Source: Paenibacillus sinensis
Lineage (GTDB): Bacteria > Bacillota > Bacilli > Paenibacillales > Paenibacillaceae
NCBI RefSeq assembly: GCF_019904155.1
Contig: NZ_JAHCMB010000121.1
Span: 124,001-188,000 of the forward strand
Length of the DNA: 64,000 bases
Reading direction: 5' to 3'
In this document: positions 16,628 to 25,357 of the stretch, piece by piece
Layout of the letters: each line of letters starts with the position of its first letter
Position numbering within the stretch: position 1 is the stretch's first letter
Program-made: the position numbers and the translations under genes
Notes under the pieces: generated by a model
What the model was told of the DNA's origin: nothing
The model's database searches: none
What the model saw: only the letters and a program-made list of their open reading frames with translations

Positions 16628-16820
16628 GCGGTTTCCCCCTTTGTATGTATTCAAAAATATCTATTCAAAAAATAAATCAGAGCCGCCATCCGTAAAAGAG
16701 CTGCGGAATCGGTCATCTTACTGTCCTTCTTATAGAAATGCCCCATTTGCGTCTTTTGTATGGAGCATATCTTTATATATTTCGTTCATTATATTTTGTC
16801 TTGAACCCCGGTGGTCACAA

Positions 16821-16841
16821 CTTTGTGCACGGCACACAAAG
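16821..16841. promoter_or_regulatory. inverted repeat upstream of the HpxW-like gene
   Basis: CTTTGTG (16821-16827) and CACAAAG (16835-16841) form a 7-7-7 inverted repeat about 95 bases upstream of the HpxW-like start. It is a possible operator for the front of the purine locus; no known consensus was matched. Confidence 0.3.
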
Positions 16842-16934
16842 ATCGAGTGCACAGGCTGGGGATTGCGCCTGCGGTGTTGACTCCGCAAGGAGGCGTAAGG
16901 TTAAATGACATTAATTCACGGGAGGGAACAGCTT

Positions 16935-18512
16935 ATGATAAAACGACCGGTAATCGGCACCAAAACGATGGTAGTCAGCCCGCATTATCTGGCCTCCGCC
17001 GCCGGAGCGCGTGTTCTGGAAAAGGGCGGAAACGCCTTCGACGCTGCTGTAGCGGTCAGCGCGGCGCTGGCCGTCGTCTACCCGCATATGACCGGCCTCG
17101 GCGGGGACGCCTTTTGGCTCACCTACAGCGCGAAGGAGGGACGCGTCCGCGCTTACAACGGCAGCGGCCGGTCGGGCGCTGCCGTGACGCGCGAACGCTA
17201 CCGGGGCGAAGCGAACATTCCGCGGCGTGGCCCGCGCGCCGCGATTACCGTCCCCGGCATGGCGGACAGCTGGGACGCCGTGTTGTCCCGGTACGGACGC
17301 CTGAGTCTGGCGGAAGTGCTGGAGGCCGCCATCGGCTATGCGGCCGAGGGGTTTCCCATGTCGCCGGACCAGCATGCAAACACAGTGCTGGCCGGAGCCG
17401 CGCTCTCTCCCGAAGCGGCGGCGATTTATATGCCGGGCGGCAAGGTGCTGAAGCCCGGAGAAAGGTTCGTGCAGCAGGAGCTGGCCCGGTCGCTCTCCCT
17501 GCTGGCGGAAGGCGGCCGGGACGCCTTCTACGAAGGGGAGATCGCGGAGGCGATCTGCAGCGGGCTTGCGGCCTCGGGGGGCTATTTGACCCCCCGGGAT
17601 TTCGCGGAGCATCGCGGCGTCTGGTGCGATCCGGTCTCGACCACCTATCACGGCTATACCGTCTACCAGGCGCCGCCCAATTCACAGGGCTTCGCGGCGC
17701 TGCAGACGCTGAATATACTGGAAAATTTCGATTTTAGTAACATCCCGCACGGCTCGTTCGCCTACTATCATCTGCTCGCCGAAGCCATCAAAGCGAGCTT
17801 CCGCGACCGGGACGCCGTATTGACCGATCCCGATTTCAACGCCATTCCGCTGGAGCGTCTCCTGGACAAAGGCTATGCGGCGGGGCTTGCGGCTTCCATT
17901 TCGCCAAGCCGTGCGGCGGAGGCCGTCAGCGAGCCGACCGGACGCGACACTGCCTATGCGGCTGTGGTGGACGGGGACGGCAACGCCGTCTCATTCATCC
18001 AGAGCCTTTATTTCGAATTCGGCTCGGGAACCGCTCCCGGCGGCACCGGCATTCTGCTGCAGAACCGGGGCTCGTTCTTCTCGCTTGATCCGTCGGCGGT
18101 CAACACGCTGGAGCCGCGCAAGCGCACCTTCCATACGCTGATGCCGGCTATGGCCTGCCGGGATGGCAAGCCCGCCGTTCTGTACGGCACGCAGGGCGGC
18201 GAAGGTCAGCCGCAGACGCAGACGCTGTTGCTAACCCGGCTCCTGCATTACGGGATGAATCCCCAGGAGGCGGTGGACCAGCCGCGGTTCGTCTGGGGCA
18301 GAACCTGGGGAGAGCCGACGGTGGAGCTGACGGTGGAAAGCCGGGTGGAGGAGGCTGTGCTGGAGGAGCTGGCGGCCGCCGGACATAAGGTCCGAAAGGT
18401 CTCTCCTTATGACGGCCTTGCCGGCCACGCTCACATGATTGCGATTGATGAGAATGGCTACCGCAGCGGCGGCACCGATCCGCGCTGCGACGGCGCGGCC
18501 ATCGGCTGGTGA
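16935..18512 (+). CDS. GGT-fold N-terminal nucleophile hydrolase, HpxW (oxamate amidohydrolase)-like
   Basis: A 525-residue member of the gamma-glutamyltransferase family without a signal peptide. Such proteins are made as a proenzyme and cleave themselves before a catalytic Thr, here most likely T339 in GRDTAYAAVVD; the C-terminal part then has GGTQ-like GTQGGEGQPQ. Lack of a secretion signal and the setting in a ureide locus favour an HpxW-like amidohydrolase (oxamate to oxalate and ammonia in Klebsiella) over a periplasmic glutathione enzyme. GGGAGGGAA precedes the ATG at 16935. First gene of the locus and probably co-transcribed with the amidase. The function is inferred from family and context. 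Confidence 0.75.
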   Translation: MIKRPVIGTKTMVVSPHYLASAAGARVLEKGGNAFDAAVAVSAALAVVYPHMTGLGGDAFWLTYSAKEGRVRAYNGSGRSGAAVTRERYRGEANIPRRGPRAAITVPGMADSWDAVLSRYGRLSLAEVLEAAIGYAAEGFPMSPDQHANTVLAGAALSPEAAAIYMPGGKVLKPGERFVQQELARSLSLLAEGGRDAFYEGEIAEAICSGLAASGGYLTPRDFAEHRGVWCDPVSTTYHGYTVYQAPPNSQGFAALQTLNILENFDFSNIPHGSFAYYHLLAEAIKASFRDRDAVLTDPDFNAIPLERLLDKGYAAGLAASISPSRAAEAVSEPTGRDTAYAAVVDGDGNAVSFIQSLYFEFGSGTAPGGTGILLQNRGSFFSLDPSAVNTLEPRKRTFHTLMPAMACRDGKPAVLYGTQGGEGQPQTQTLLLTRLLHYGMNPQEAVDQPRFVWGRTWGEPTVELTVESRVEEAVLEELAAAGHKVRKVSPYDGLAGHAHMIAIDENGYRSGGTDPRCDGAAIGW

Positions 18513-18583
18513 AGATGAAGTCAGACGGGATCGCATTGCGGCCCGGTTGGAAATAGAGATCAACAACAAGGGAGGAATAAACG

Positions 18584-19882
18584 ATGGGCCTCGACAACCG
18601 GTTTGGAGCGTTTATTAATCCCGGACTTGAGGTAAGCCCGTTGGGGAGCGGACCGCTGAGCGGGACCTCCTTCGCGGTCAAGGATGTATTCGCCGTACGG
18701 GGCCATGCCTCTTCGGCCGGCAATCCCGATTGGCTCCGGAGCCATCCGGCGGCATCGGGCCATGCCGCTGCGGTGCTCCGCCTGCTGGAAGCGGGGGCGT
18801 CGCTTACAGGAGCAGCCCATACGGATGAGCTGATGTACAGCCTGGGCGGCGAGAACATCCACTACGGAACCCCCATTAATCCCAAGGGGATTGGAAGAAT
18901 ACCCGGAGGATCGTCCAGCGGTTCGGCGGTGGCGGTATCGGCGGGAGACGTCGACTTCGCGATCGGCACGGACACGGGCGGCTCGGTACGCGTGCCGTCT
19001 TCGTACTGCGGCATTTACGGATTCCGGCCGAGCCACGGCGCAGTCGATATGAGCGGCGTCATTCCGCTGGCGCCGGGATTCGATACGGTGGGCTGGATGG
19101 CCGGAAGCCCGGAGCTGCTGCTGCGGGTGGGGAAGGCTCTGCTTCCCCGGGAGAAGGCGCAGGCAGAAGAAACCGGCGATTCGCCTAGGAATCCCGTCTT
19201 CCCGTATGCCAGCGGTTCCGCCGTCTCGGACGCCACGCTGCCGCCGGAAGAGAACGGCAACGGCGCCTTGAGCGAACCCGGGATCACGAAGCTGTACATG
19301 GTCAAAGAGGCTTGGGCGCTCATCGATCCCGGGTGCGCAGGTGCGTGGGACGGGGCGCTGCGCCATATTCAGGCATCGGTGATGTCGAGCGCAGAAGCGG
19401 AAATTTCGCCGGAAGGGCTGAAGGCCTGGATGGATATCTTCCGCGAGCTTCAGGGCAGCCAGATTTGGGACACGCATGGAGACTGGATTCGCAGTGAGAA
19501 CCCGGTGTTCGCTCCCGATATCGCCGCCCGCTTCGCCCTGGCGGAGGAGTTGGCCCGGCAGGATCATTCCGGAGCGGAAGCGCTGCGAGGCGATATTGTC
19601 CGGCGCTTGACGGAGCTTCTCGGCGAAGACGGAGCGCTCGTTATACCGACTGTGCCGGGTCCGGCCCCTCTCGCGGGCGGTGATGCCGGGCAACTGGAGC
19701 GCAACCGGAGCGGGGCCATGTTGCTCTGCTGCATTGCCGGTCTGGCGGGGCTTCCACAGATTACGCTTCCGGTTGACGGCCCCGGCGGGCTGCCGCTTGG
19801 CCTGTCCATCATCGGCGGACCCGGACAGGATCTTCGGCTGTTGGGATGGGCAAGCCGAAGCTGGAGGCAGGCATCCGTATAA
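18584..19882 (+). CDS. amidase-signature family hydrolase
   Basis: A 432-residue cytoplasmic amidase with the Ser-cisSer-Lys triad: K33 in FAVKD, the cis-Ser in GGSSSGSAVA (residues 110-112), and nucleophile S134 in GTDTGGSVRVP. Allophanate hydrolase, which acts on a close analogue of oxalurate, belongs to this family. Placed between the HpxW-like gene and pucR, it may hydrolyse oxalurate or another ureide, but this is inference; a general amidase remains possible. GGGAGGAA lies before the ATG, and a terminator lies 250 bases downstream. Confidence 0.8.
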   Translation: MGLDNRFGAFINPGLEVSPLGSGPLSGTSFAVKDVFAVRGHASSAGNPDWLRSHPAASGHAAAVLRLLEAGASLTGAAHTDELMYSLGGENIHYGTPINPKGIGRIPGGSSSGSAVAVSAGDVDFAIGTDTGGSVRVPSSYCGIYGFRPSHGAVDMSGVIPLAPGFDTVGWMAGSPELLLRVGKALLPREKAQAEETGDSPRNPVFPYASGSAVSDATLPPEENGNGALSEPGITKLYMVKEAWALIDPGCAGAWDGALRHIQASVMSSAEAEISPEGLKAWMDIFRELQGSQIWDTHGDWIRSENPVFAPDIAARFALAEELARQDHSGAEALRGDIVRRLTELLGEDGALVIPTVPGPAPLAGGDAGQLERNRSGAMLLCCIAGLAGLPQITLPVDGPGGLPLGLSIIGGPGQDLRLLGWASRSWRQASV

Positions 19883-19894
19883 CGGCATCGTGTT

Positions 19895-19960
19895 CGAATG
19901 ACTGAGGAAGAGTGAGAATGAACAAGAATAAATGCGAATGATTGAGGATGGATGAAGATG
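19895..19960. repeat. imperfect 26-base direct repeat
   Basis: A unit starting CGAATGACTGAGGA (19895-19920) recurs as CGAATGATTGAGGAT (19935-19960), both ending in GATG/AATG. It lies just after the amidase stop, in a 610-base gap that has no gene. Confidence 0.6.
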
Positions 19961-20135
19961 GGGGAAAGATGCATAATGCGGTATCGCGTTCAACCGAAAC
20001 AATGGCCGGATCGATATTGCGCTTGGATTTTCTGTTAAGCGATGTCGCCGCTTCGTACACGGCAATCGGTTGAAATAGGGAAGACCGCTTATGAGAAGGG
20101 ACTTGCTCTGAAATCCGAATCGGCTGGATACCCAT

Positions 20136-20168
20136 GCCTTCCGCGAATTAAAGCGCGGAGGGCTTTTT
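20136..20168 (+). terminator. terminator of the HpxW-like/amidase transcript
   Basis: GCCTTCCGCG pairs with CGCGGAGGGC (one G-T pair) around an 8-base loop, followed by TTTTT. It separates the front two genes from pucR. Confidence 0.8.
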
Positions 20169-20184
20169 GCCAAGCGCCGCAACA

Positions 20185-20283
20185 TTGAAAGGCTGCACAA
20201 AGAAAGGCTGCAAATAGAAACGCTGTAACATAGAAACGCAATTACATAGGCGCGGCAGCATATGAAAGGCTGTAACATAAAAG
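20185..20283. repeat. degenerate tandem repeat of about 16 bases
   Basis: Units like TTGAAAGGCTGCACAA, AGAAAGGCTGCAAATA, GAAACGCTGTAACATA and GAAAGGCTGTAACATA follow each other between the amidase terminator and the pucR promoter. The copies are diverged. No coding function is apparent. Confidence 0.55.
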
Positions 20284-20401
20284 CTGCAGCTTATGGAAGG
20301 AGTCCCCTATAAGGGACAAAAAATAGGAAGCATCTCGCACAAAGCTTGCCATTCATGTGAGTTAACATTACATATACGGAGTTATTTTTTAAACAAATAT
20401 C

Positions 20402-20446
20402 TTTTCAAAGTGTGCTGCATTCTTTATAATGTTACATAAAATAACA
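20402..20446 (+). promoter_or_regulatory. pucR promoter with overlapping inverted repeat
   Basis: TTTTCA (20402-20407) and a perfect TATAAT (20425-20430) are 17 bases apart. TGTTA (20430-20434) and TAACA (20442-20446) form an inverted repeat over the expected transcription start, a natural place for autoregulation. It does not match the B. subtilis PucR box. Confidence 0.6.
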
Positions 20447-20492
20447 CAGAAATCATGGAGACTTGGATTTCATATAGAGTGGAGGGGACGGT

Positions 20493-22067
20493 ATGCATCT
20501 GACGGTTGAAGAGGCGTTATCGGTCTACCCTTTGTCGGAAGCCAGGCTGATTGCCGGCTCCAAGGGAACCCGGCGAATCGTCAAGTCGATAAATGTGATG
20601 GACGCGCCGGACATTTCGGATTGGATCAAGGAAGGCGAAATGCTGCTCACGACGGCCTATCTGATCAAGGACAGTCCCGACCAGGCGTCGGCTCTCTTAC
20701 ACAAGCTGAACCGCAGAGGCTCTTCGGGCCTCGGCATCAAGCTGGGTCGCTTCTGGGATGCAGTGCCCGAGTCATTGATCGCCGAAGCTGATGAACTCGG
20801 CTTTCCGCTGATCGAGCTGCCGTTCCAGTTCACCTTCTCCGACCAGATGAACGGCCTGTTCCGGGCAGAGCTCTCCCGCAGTACAGGAGCGCTGCAAACC
20901 GTACTGGAGAAGCAGCGGCGGCTCATGCGGTTCGCGCTGGAGCCGGTTCGGAGCCGTTCCATGCTCGAATCGGTCTCGGAATGCGTCGGCCATCCGCTTG
21001 CAGTTATCGGCAGCCGGGGTGAGCTGCTGTTTCACAACAGCTCCCATCAGGAGAAGGATATTCTGGCAGGCTGGCCCTGGCAGGCCAAGGGCCGCAAAGT
21101 CCGGATCGGCCAGGAGACGGCTTATCGGCTTCCCCTGGCGCAAGGCGAGGAATGCGGGGGGTTCCTGATTTTCTTCGGCATCGATCCCCTTATGCTGACG
21201 ATGGAAGAGAGTTTGTTCGTTCAGGGTGCCGAGCTGATTGCACATCACATGCCGCCAAGCAGCCGGGATTATTTCGAACAGGATCTGCACCGGGAATTCG
21301 GCAGGCTGTTCCGCCGATTCCTGAAGGGCGATCTCACAAGCGCCGAGCTGACCCAGGCGGCCGAGAGCCTGAATCCCGGTCTGCTGCAAACGCCGTTTCA
21401 GCTGGTGTTGACGGATGTCCCGGAAGCGGGAGAGCTGAGACAGCATGAGCTGAACCGGCTGAAAGAGGAATATCTGCAGCATCCGGAGCTGTCGAAGCTG
21501 AAATCATTCCACCTCATGACGGATGAAGGTCTGCTGTCGCTTTTGTCGGGAGAACGGACGGCGCCGGAGGCGATCTGCAAGTACATCGAAGCCTGCTTCG
21601 AAAAAATTGGCATCAAGGAAAGCTGTTATCCCTGCGCCGCAGTCAGCAGCCGCAAGAGCAAGCCGGATGAGATCAGGGAAGCTTTCGGCGAGACGAAGGA
21701 AGCCTTGCGGATGAGGGGCTACTGGAACCCGGGGCAGCAGGTCGCGCATTACCGGCAGCTTGAGCTTGCTATGGTGCTGCGCCAGATTCCTTCCGAGACG
21801 ATGCAGAAATACTCCAGCCGCACGCTGGCCGGTCTGCTCGGACGGGAACCCGAGTATGTCAGGGAGATGCTGCATACGCTTGAAGCCTTCCTGGAGAACG
21901 ACGGCCACATCAACGAAACGGCCAAAAAATTATTCATTCACCGGAACACGGCCACCTACCGCATGGAGAAGCTGAGCGAGCTCCTGGATGTCGATTTCAG
22001 AAAGACCGACGATCTGCTGCGGCTGCGCCTGGCCTTTCTGTTCCGCAACATGCTGGAACGGGGCTGA
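20493..22067 (+). CDS. pucR: PucR family transcriptional regulator of purine catabolism
   Basis: A 524-residue regulator with an N-terminal PucR domain (about 1-125; MHLTVEEALSVYPL, INVMDAPDISDWIKEGEMLLTT), a central GGDEF-like region, and a C-terminal HTH_30 domain (NDGHINETAKKLFIHRNTATYRMEKLSELL). In B. subtilis PucR controls the puc genes and responds to allantoin and related ureides; the same is inferred here. It has its own promoter and terminator inside the locus. GGAGGGG lies upstream of the ATG. Confidence 0.92.
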   Translation: MHLTVEEALSVYPLSEARLIAGSKGTRRIVKSINVMDAPDISDWIKEGEMLLTTAYLIKDSPDQASALLHKLNRRGSSGLGIKLGRFWDAVPESLIAEADELGFPLIELPFQFTFSDQMNGLFRAELSRSTGALQTVLEKQRRLMRFALEPVRSRSMLESVSECVGHPLAVIGSRGELLFHNSSHQEKDILAGWPWQAKGRKVRIGQETAYRLPLAQGEECGGFLIFFGIDPLMLTMEESLFVQGAELIAHHMPPSSRDYFEQDLHREFGRLFRRFLKGDLTSAELTQAAESLNPGLLQTPFQLVLTDVPEAGELRQHELNRLKEEYLQHPELSKLKSFHLMTDEGLLSLLSGERTAPEAICKYIEACFEKIGIKESCYPCAAVSSRKSKPDEIREAFGETKEALRMRGYWNPGQQVAHYRQLELAMVLRQIPSETMQKYSSRTLAGLLGREPEYVREMLHTLEAFLENDGHINETAKKLFIHRNTATYRMEKLSELLDVDFRKTDDLLRLRLAFLFRNMLERG

Positions 22068-22086
22068 AGTCCCGTTCGCCAGACCA

Positions 22087-22109
22087 GACGGCCGCCGGCC
22101 GTCTTTTTT
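22087..22109 (+). terminator. pucR terminator
   Basis: GACGGCC and GGCCGTC form a stem with a three-base loop, followed by TTTTTT, 20 bases after the pucR stop. Confidence 0.88.
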
Positions 22110-22183
22110 CAAAATACCAGGTGTATGGATTAAGTGGGGATCGGTGCTGTACACGGAAGACCATTGAATAAGGGGGGATGTTC

Positions 22184-23272
22184 ATGAGCGCCTATGAGAT
22201 TGCGGCATATATCCGGAGTCATGAGCTTCCCGCCGTGCTGGCGACGCTTGTCGCTGTGGAGGGTCACTCTTACCGCAAACCGGGAGCGGTCATGCTGTTC
22301 CATGAGGGAGGGACGCTGGGAAGTCTAAGCCCCGGATGCCTTGAGAGCGATCTTCAGCTTCGGACACGGGAAATCTGGGAATCCGGGCGGCCCGAGATGG
22401 TGGAGTATGATATGCGTTCATCCGATGATTTCTCCTGGGGAGAGGCCGTCGGGTGCGGCGGCAAAATCAAAGTGGCGCTCGAACCGGTGCGGGGTGAGCT
22501 TCGCCTGCAGCTTGTGGAGGCAAGTGCACAAATGGATGGGGGAAAAAGCCTGCTGCTGCGGCGAAGCCGGACGCCCGGCGGATATGCGTACAGGCTGGAA
22601 GAGGAGCCTTCGGTGACGCAGCAGCAGAGGAAGCACCAGTGGCAGTATGGCAGCAGCGATGACGATGAAGAGGCGTTTGCTACACCGCTGATTCCGAAGC
22701 CCAGACTCGTCCTGTTCGGCGCGGGGCAGGACAGCCGGTCTGTTGCAGAGCTGGCCTCGCGTTCGGGCTTCCGCATCGCCGCCGCGGATTGGCGGGAGGG
22801 GCCGCTCATGAACGGATTCCCGGCCGGAGAGCGCGCGCTGTGCCTGCCGGAGGAAGTGCCGGAGAAGCTGAATATCGGGAGCGGGGATTATGTGCTGATC
22901 TGCAGCCATCAGCTCCAGCGGGACCGGCGGTTTCTGGAGGCGGTGATCCCCCGCCATCCGAAGTACATCGGCATAATCGGATCGAAGGCAAGAATCGGGC
23001 TGCTGCTTGATGGGCTGGAGAAGGCGGAGTCGCTGCATGCGCCCGTAGGGCTGCCGATTGGAGCGGATGGCCCTGAGGAAATCGCAGTCAGCATCGTTGC
23101 CGAACTGATACAGGTCAGAAGAGCGGATATCCGTCTGAAGCAGAAAGGAGATGATCGCGTTGAAGATAGCCGGGATTTATTTGGCGGCAGGGCAGAGCAG
23201 TCGAATGGGGGTATCCAAAGTTTCAAGGAAGCTGTCGCCGGGCGTCGCCCTCGGGAGCGTCGCGCTCGTTGA
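22184..23272 (+). CDS. pucA: XdhC/CoxI family xanthine dehydrogenase accessory protein
   Basis: A 362-residue Moco-handling protein that helps sulfurate and insert the molybdenum cofactor into xanthine dehydrogenase. The N-terminal part has ATLVAVEGHSYRKPGAVMLF, GSLSPGCLESDL and EAVGCGGKIKV; the C-terminal Rossmann part has LVLFGAGQDSRSVAELA, YVLICSH and YIGIIGSKAR. ATG at 22184 is preferred to 22178, which sits inside the ribosome-binding site. The last 37 codons extend past the usual family end (EIAVSIVAELI) and overlap pucB in another frame. Probable first gene of the xanthine-dehydrogenase/transport block. Confidence 0.9.
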   Translation: MSAYEIAAYIRSHELPAVLATLVAVEGHSYRKPGAVMLFHEGGTLGSLSPGCLESDLQLRTREIWESGRPEMVEYDMRSSDDFSWGEAVGCGGKIKVALEPVRGELRLQLVEASAQMDGGKSLLLRRSRTPGGYAYRLEEEPSVTQQQRKHQWQYGSSDDDEEAFATPLIPKPRLVLFGAGQDSRSVAELASRSGFRIAAADWREGPLMNGFPAGERALCLPEEVPEKLNIGSGDYVLICSHQLQRDRRFLEAVIPRHPKYIGIIGSKARIGLLLDGLEKAESLHAPVGLPIGADGPEEIAVSIVAELIQVRRADIRLKQKGDDRVEDSRDLFGGRAEQSNGGIQSFKEAVAGRRPRERRAR

Positions 23273-23804
23273 ACTGGAGCGCTGCGACCTTGATCCGCTG
23301 GTTGTGGTCGTCAGAGCCGACGACAAGCTGGAGTGGCTGCCGCCCGAGAGCGGGGAGTCCGGCGCAAGGCGCACCGAGACGTGTCTGACGGCGCATCTGG
23401 GATTGTCCTTCTCGCTGCGCTGCGGATTGAATGCAGTGCTTCCGCATGAGCCGGACGCTGTAGTGGTGGCGCTGGCCGATCAGCCTTTTGTTACGAAGGA
23501 GCTGGTGAACCGTCTGATCGAAGCCTTCCACCGCACCCCCGGGCTGGATTATGCGGCCAGCGCCGGCAACGGAACAGCGATGCCGCCGGCGCTGTTCGCG
23601 AAGTCGGTGTTTCCGTCGCTTCAGCAGCTGGACGGCGACCGGGGGGCGGGCCGGATTCTGAACTCTTCCGAATTCAAGGGAGCAGTTATCAAGGGTGACA
23701 CGCCGCTCTTTGCGATGGATGCCGATACGGAAGGCGACTTCTTGAATGTTCAGCGTCACTGGCTGCTTCAGAACACCCGGCAGGAGGATTTTACCGGAAA
23801 GTAA
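23160..23804 (+). CDS. pucB: molybdenum cofactor nucleotidyltransferase, PucB/MocA-like
   Basis: A 214-residue NTP-transferase fold protein that probably attaches CMP (or another nucleotide) to Moco for xanthine dehydrogenase. The nucleotide loop reads IYLAAGQSSRMGVSK, and VVVALADQPFVTKELV supplies the metal-binding region. The TTG at 23160 is 9 bases after AAAGGAG; an ATG at 23151 directly abuts the site and is unlikely. The gene begins inside pucA (113-base overlap), implying coupled translation. Confidence 0.87.
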   Translation: MKIAGIYLAAGQSSRMGVSKVSRKLSPGVALGSVALVELERCDLDPLVVVVRADDKLEWLPPESGESGARRTETCLTAHLGLSFSLRCGLNAVLPHEPDAVVVALADQPFVTKELVNRLIEAFHRTPGLDYAASAGNGTAMPPALFAKSVFPSLQQLDGDRGAGRILNSSEFKGAVIKGDTPLFAMDADTEGDFLNVQRHWLLQNTRQEDFTGK

Positions 23805-23917
23805 GAGTCTGTGTTACGAATGCTTACAATTTGAAATATCCATCTCTGGGGATTCGTGCAAATAGCACAATAATCCCCCTTCTTTTTATAAACCTGCACA
23901 AACGTATGTTATATAAA

Positions 23918-23947
23918 TTTACGCTAGACTCTAGCCTCCGGTATAGT
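23918..23947 (+). promoter_or_regulatory. promoter of the purine importer operon with internal palindrome
   Basis: TTTACG (23918-23923) and TATAGT (23942-23947) are 18 bases apart. The spacer begins with GCTAGACTCTAGC (23923-23935), a perfect 6-1-6 palindrome that could be a repressor site. The start point would give a leader of about 100 bases before the lipoprotein gene. Confidence 0.55.
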
Positions 23948-23987
23948 TAAGCATATATAATTGACCAGAGCCCATTAAAGGAGCTCA

Positions 23988-24035
23988 GGCCACAATCGGC
24001 CAGTTCATAGAGTGAGAAGGCTATGAAGCTCTCAC
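23988..24035 (+). promoter_or_regulatory. structured leader with alternative hairpins
   Basis: GGCC/GGCC (23988-24001), AGTTCATAG with CTATGAA (24002-24027), and GTGAGA with TCTCAC (24012-24035) can form. The last two share bases and exclude each other, and the last ends 6 bases before the ribosome-binding site. No known purine riboswitch motif was recognised. Confidence 0.35.
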
Positions 24036-24057
24036 ACCATCTAGGAGGAGGAGAAAT

Positions 24058-25236
24058 ATGAAACAAAGGGGTCGGGCATTCAAACTCAGTTTCCTGCTGC
24101 TGTTTGTGCTTGCGATTGTACTCGCAGGCTGCGGCGGCAACAACAACACATCGGGGAACACGACAGCGTCTTCCGAGCCGGCTGCAAGCGCAGCGGCAAC
24201 ATCATCCGCCGACACAGCGGCGGCATCAACACAGCCATCCGGAGAGAAGCCAAAAGTGGCTTTCGTCTATATCGGACCTCCAGGCGACGGCGGTTATACG
24301 TATCAGCATGACCAAGGCCGTCAGGAAATGGAGAAAGAACTCGGTATCAAGGCGACAACCGTCGAGAACATCCCCGAAGGACCGGACGCCGAGCGCACCA
24401 TCACAGAACTCGCACAATCCAATGATATTGTCTTCACCACAAGCTTCGGCTATATGGAGCAGACGCTCAATGTAGCCAAGAAATTCCCCAACGTTAAATT
24501 CGACCATGCTTCCGGCTACAAAACCGCAGACAACATGGGCACCTACTTTGGCAAAAACTACGAAGCCAGTTATCTCACCGGTATCGCGGCAGGCAAAGTA
24601 ACCAAGAACAACCACCTCGGTTATGTCGGCGCCTTCCCGATCAGCGAAGTTATCTATAACCTCAACGCTTTCACGCTCGGCGCACAGAGCGTAAATCCGG
24701 ATGTCAAGGTTGACGTTGTCTGGACGAACACCTGGTACGATCCGACTACCGAACGCCAAGCGGCTATCAGCTTGCTGGATAAAGGCGCCGACGTTCTTCT
24801 GGCTTATCAGGATTCCCCGGCTACTATTCAAGCGGCGCAGGAACGCGGCGCATTCGCAGGCGGCAACGACTCCGACATGAAGAAATACGCGCCTGACAAC
24901 TACCTGACCAACCCGGTATGGGATTGGGGTCCATACTACACCAAGACGGTTAAATCCGTTATGGACGGCACCTGGACCAACGAGCAGTACTCCGGCAGCA
25001 TGGCTGACGGCATGGTGAAGCTGGCTCCGTTCGGCAACAAGGTTCCTGAAGATGTGCAGAAGCTTGTAACGGATGCACAGGCGAAGATTATCAGCGGCGA
25101 GCTGAACGTCTTCACCGGTCCGATCACCGATAATGCCGGCACTGTTCAGGTTCCGGAAGGCAAGACGCTTACGCTTGACGAAGTACTCAGCATGAACTGG
25201 CTGGCGAAGGGCGTAGTCGGCACGATTCCGAAATGA
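24058..25236 (+). CDS. BMP family ABC transporter substrate-binding lipoprotein
   Basis: A 392-residue lipoprotein with a signal peptide ending in the lipobox VLAGC (Cys25), a Ser/Thr/Ala-rich linker, and a BMP/PnrA domain (KPKVAFVYIGPPGDGGYTYQ near the start of the mature part). BMP proteins bind purine nucleosides or related compounds outside the membrane. It is followed by one ATPase and two permeases, the complete set for this transporter class. In this locus it probably delivers purines, urate or ureides; the ligand is inferred from context only. GGAGGAGG precedes the ATG. Confidence 0.9.
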   Translation: MKQRGRAFKLSFLLLFVLAIVLAGCGGNNNTSGNTTASSEPAASAAATSSADTAAASTQPSGEKPKVAFVYIGPPGDGGYTYQHDQGRQEMEKELGIKATTVENIPEGPDAERTITELAQSNDIVFTTSFGYMEQTLNVAKKFPNVKFDHASGYKTADNMGTYFGKNYEASYLTGIAAGKVTKNNHLGYVGAFPISEVIYNLNAFTLGAQSVNPDVKVDVVWTNTWYDPTTERQAAISLLDKGADVLLAYQDSPATIQAAQERGAFAGGNDSDMKKYAPDNYLTNPVWDWGPYYTKTVKSVMDGTWTNEQYSGSMADGMVKLAPFGNKVPEDVQKLVTDAQAKIISGELNVFTGPITDNAGTVQVPEGKTLTLDEVLSMNWLAKGVVGTIPK

Positions 25237-25283
25237 TAAGGGCGTCTTTACCAATTCACGATATTCTTTAATAGGAAGAAAAT

Positions 25284-25329
25284 TATGGGTGGGGCGGGCT
25301 CCTTCGGGAAGAACCTGCCTCACCCATAC
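25284..25329 (+). promoter_or_regulatory. intercistronic mRNA hairpin
   Basis: TATGGGTGGGGCGGG pairs with CCTGCCTCACCCATA around a CTCCTTCGGGAAGAA loop. There is no T run, so it is probably an mRNA-stabilising or processing hairpin rather than a terminator. It would allow more lipoprotein than ATPase to be made, a common arrangement in binding-protein operons. Confidence 0.6.
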
Positions 25330-25357
25330 TACAACTATGAGAAAGGAGGCGTTCCAT

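Noticed and set aside
18560-20278. 572-codon open frame on the minus strand
   Set aside because: It is antisense to the amidase gene and continues through the repeat-rich gap. It is Arg/Ser/Pro-rich with no motif or ribosome-binding site, as expected for a GC-rich shadow frame.
23954-24057. Purine or xanthine riboswitch before the BMP lipoprotein
   Set aside because: None of the conserved loop sequences of the guanine/adenine, 2'-dG or xanthine classes was found; only generic hairpins are present.
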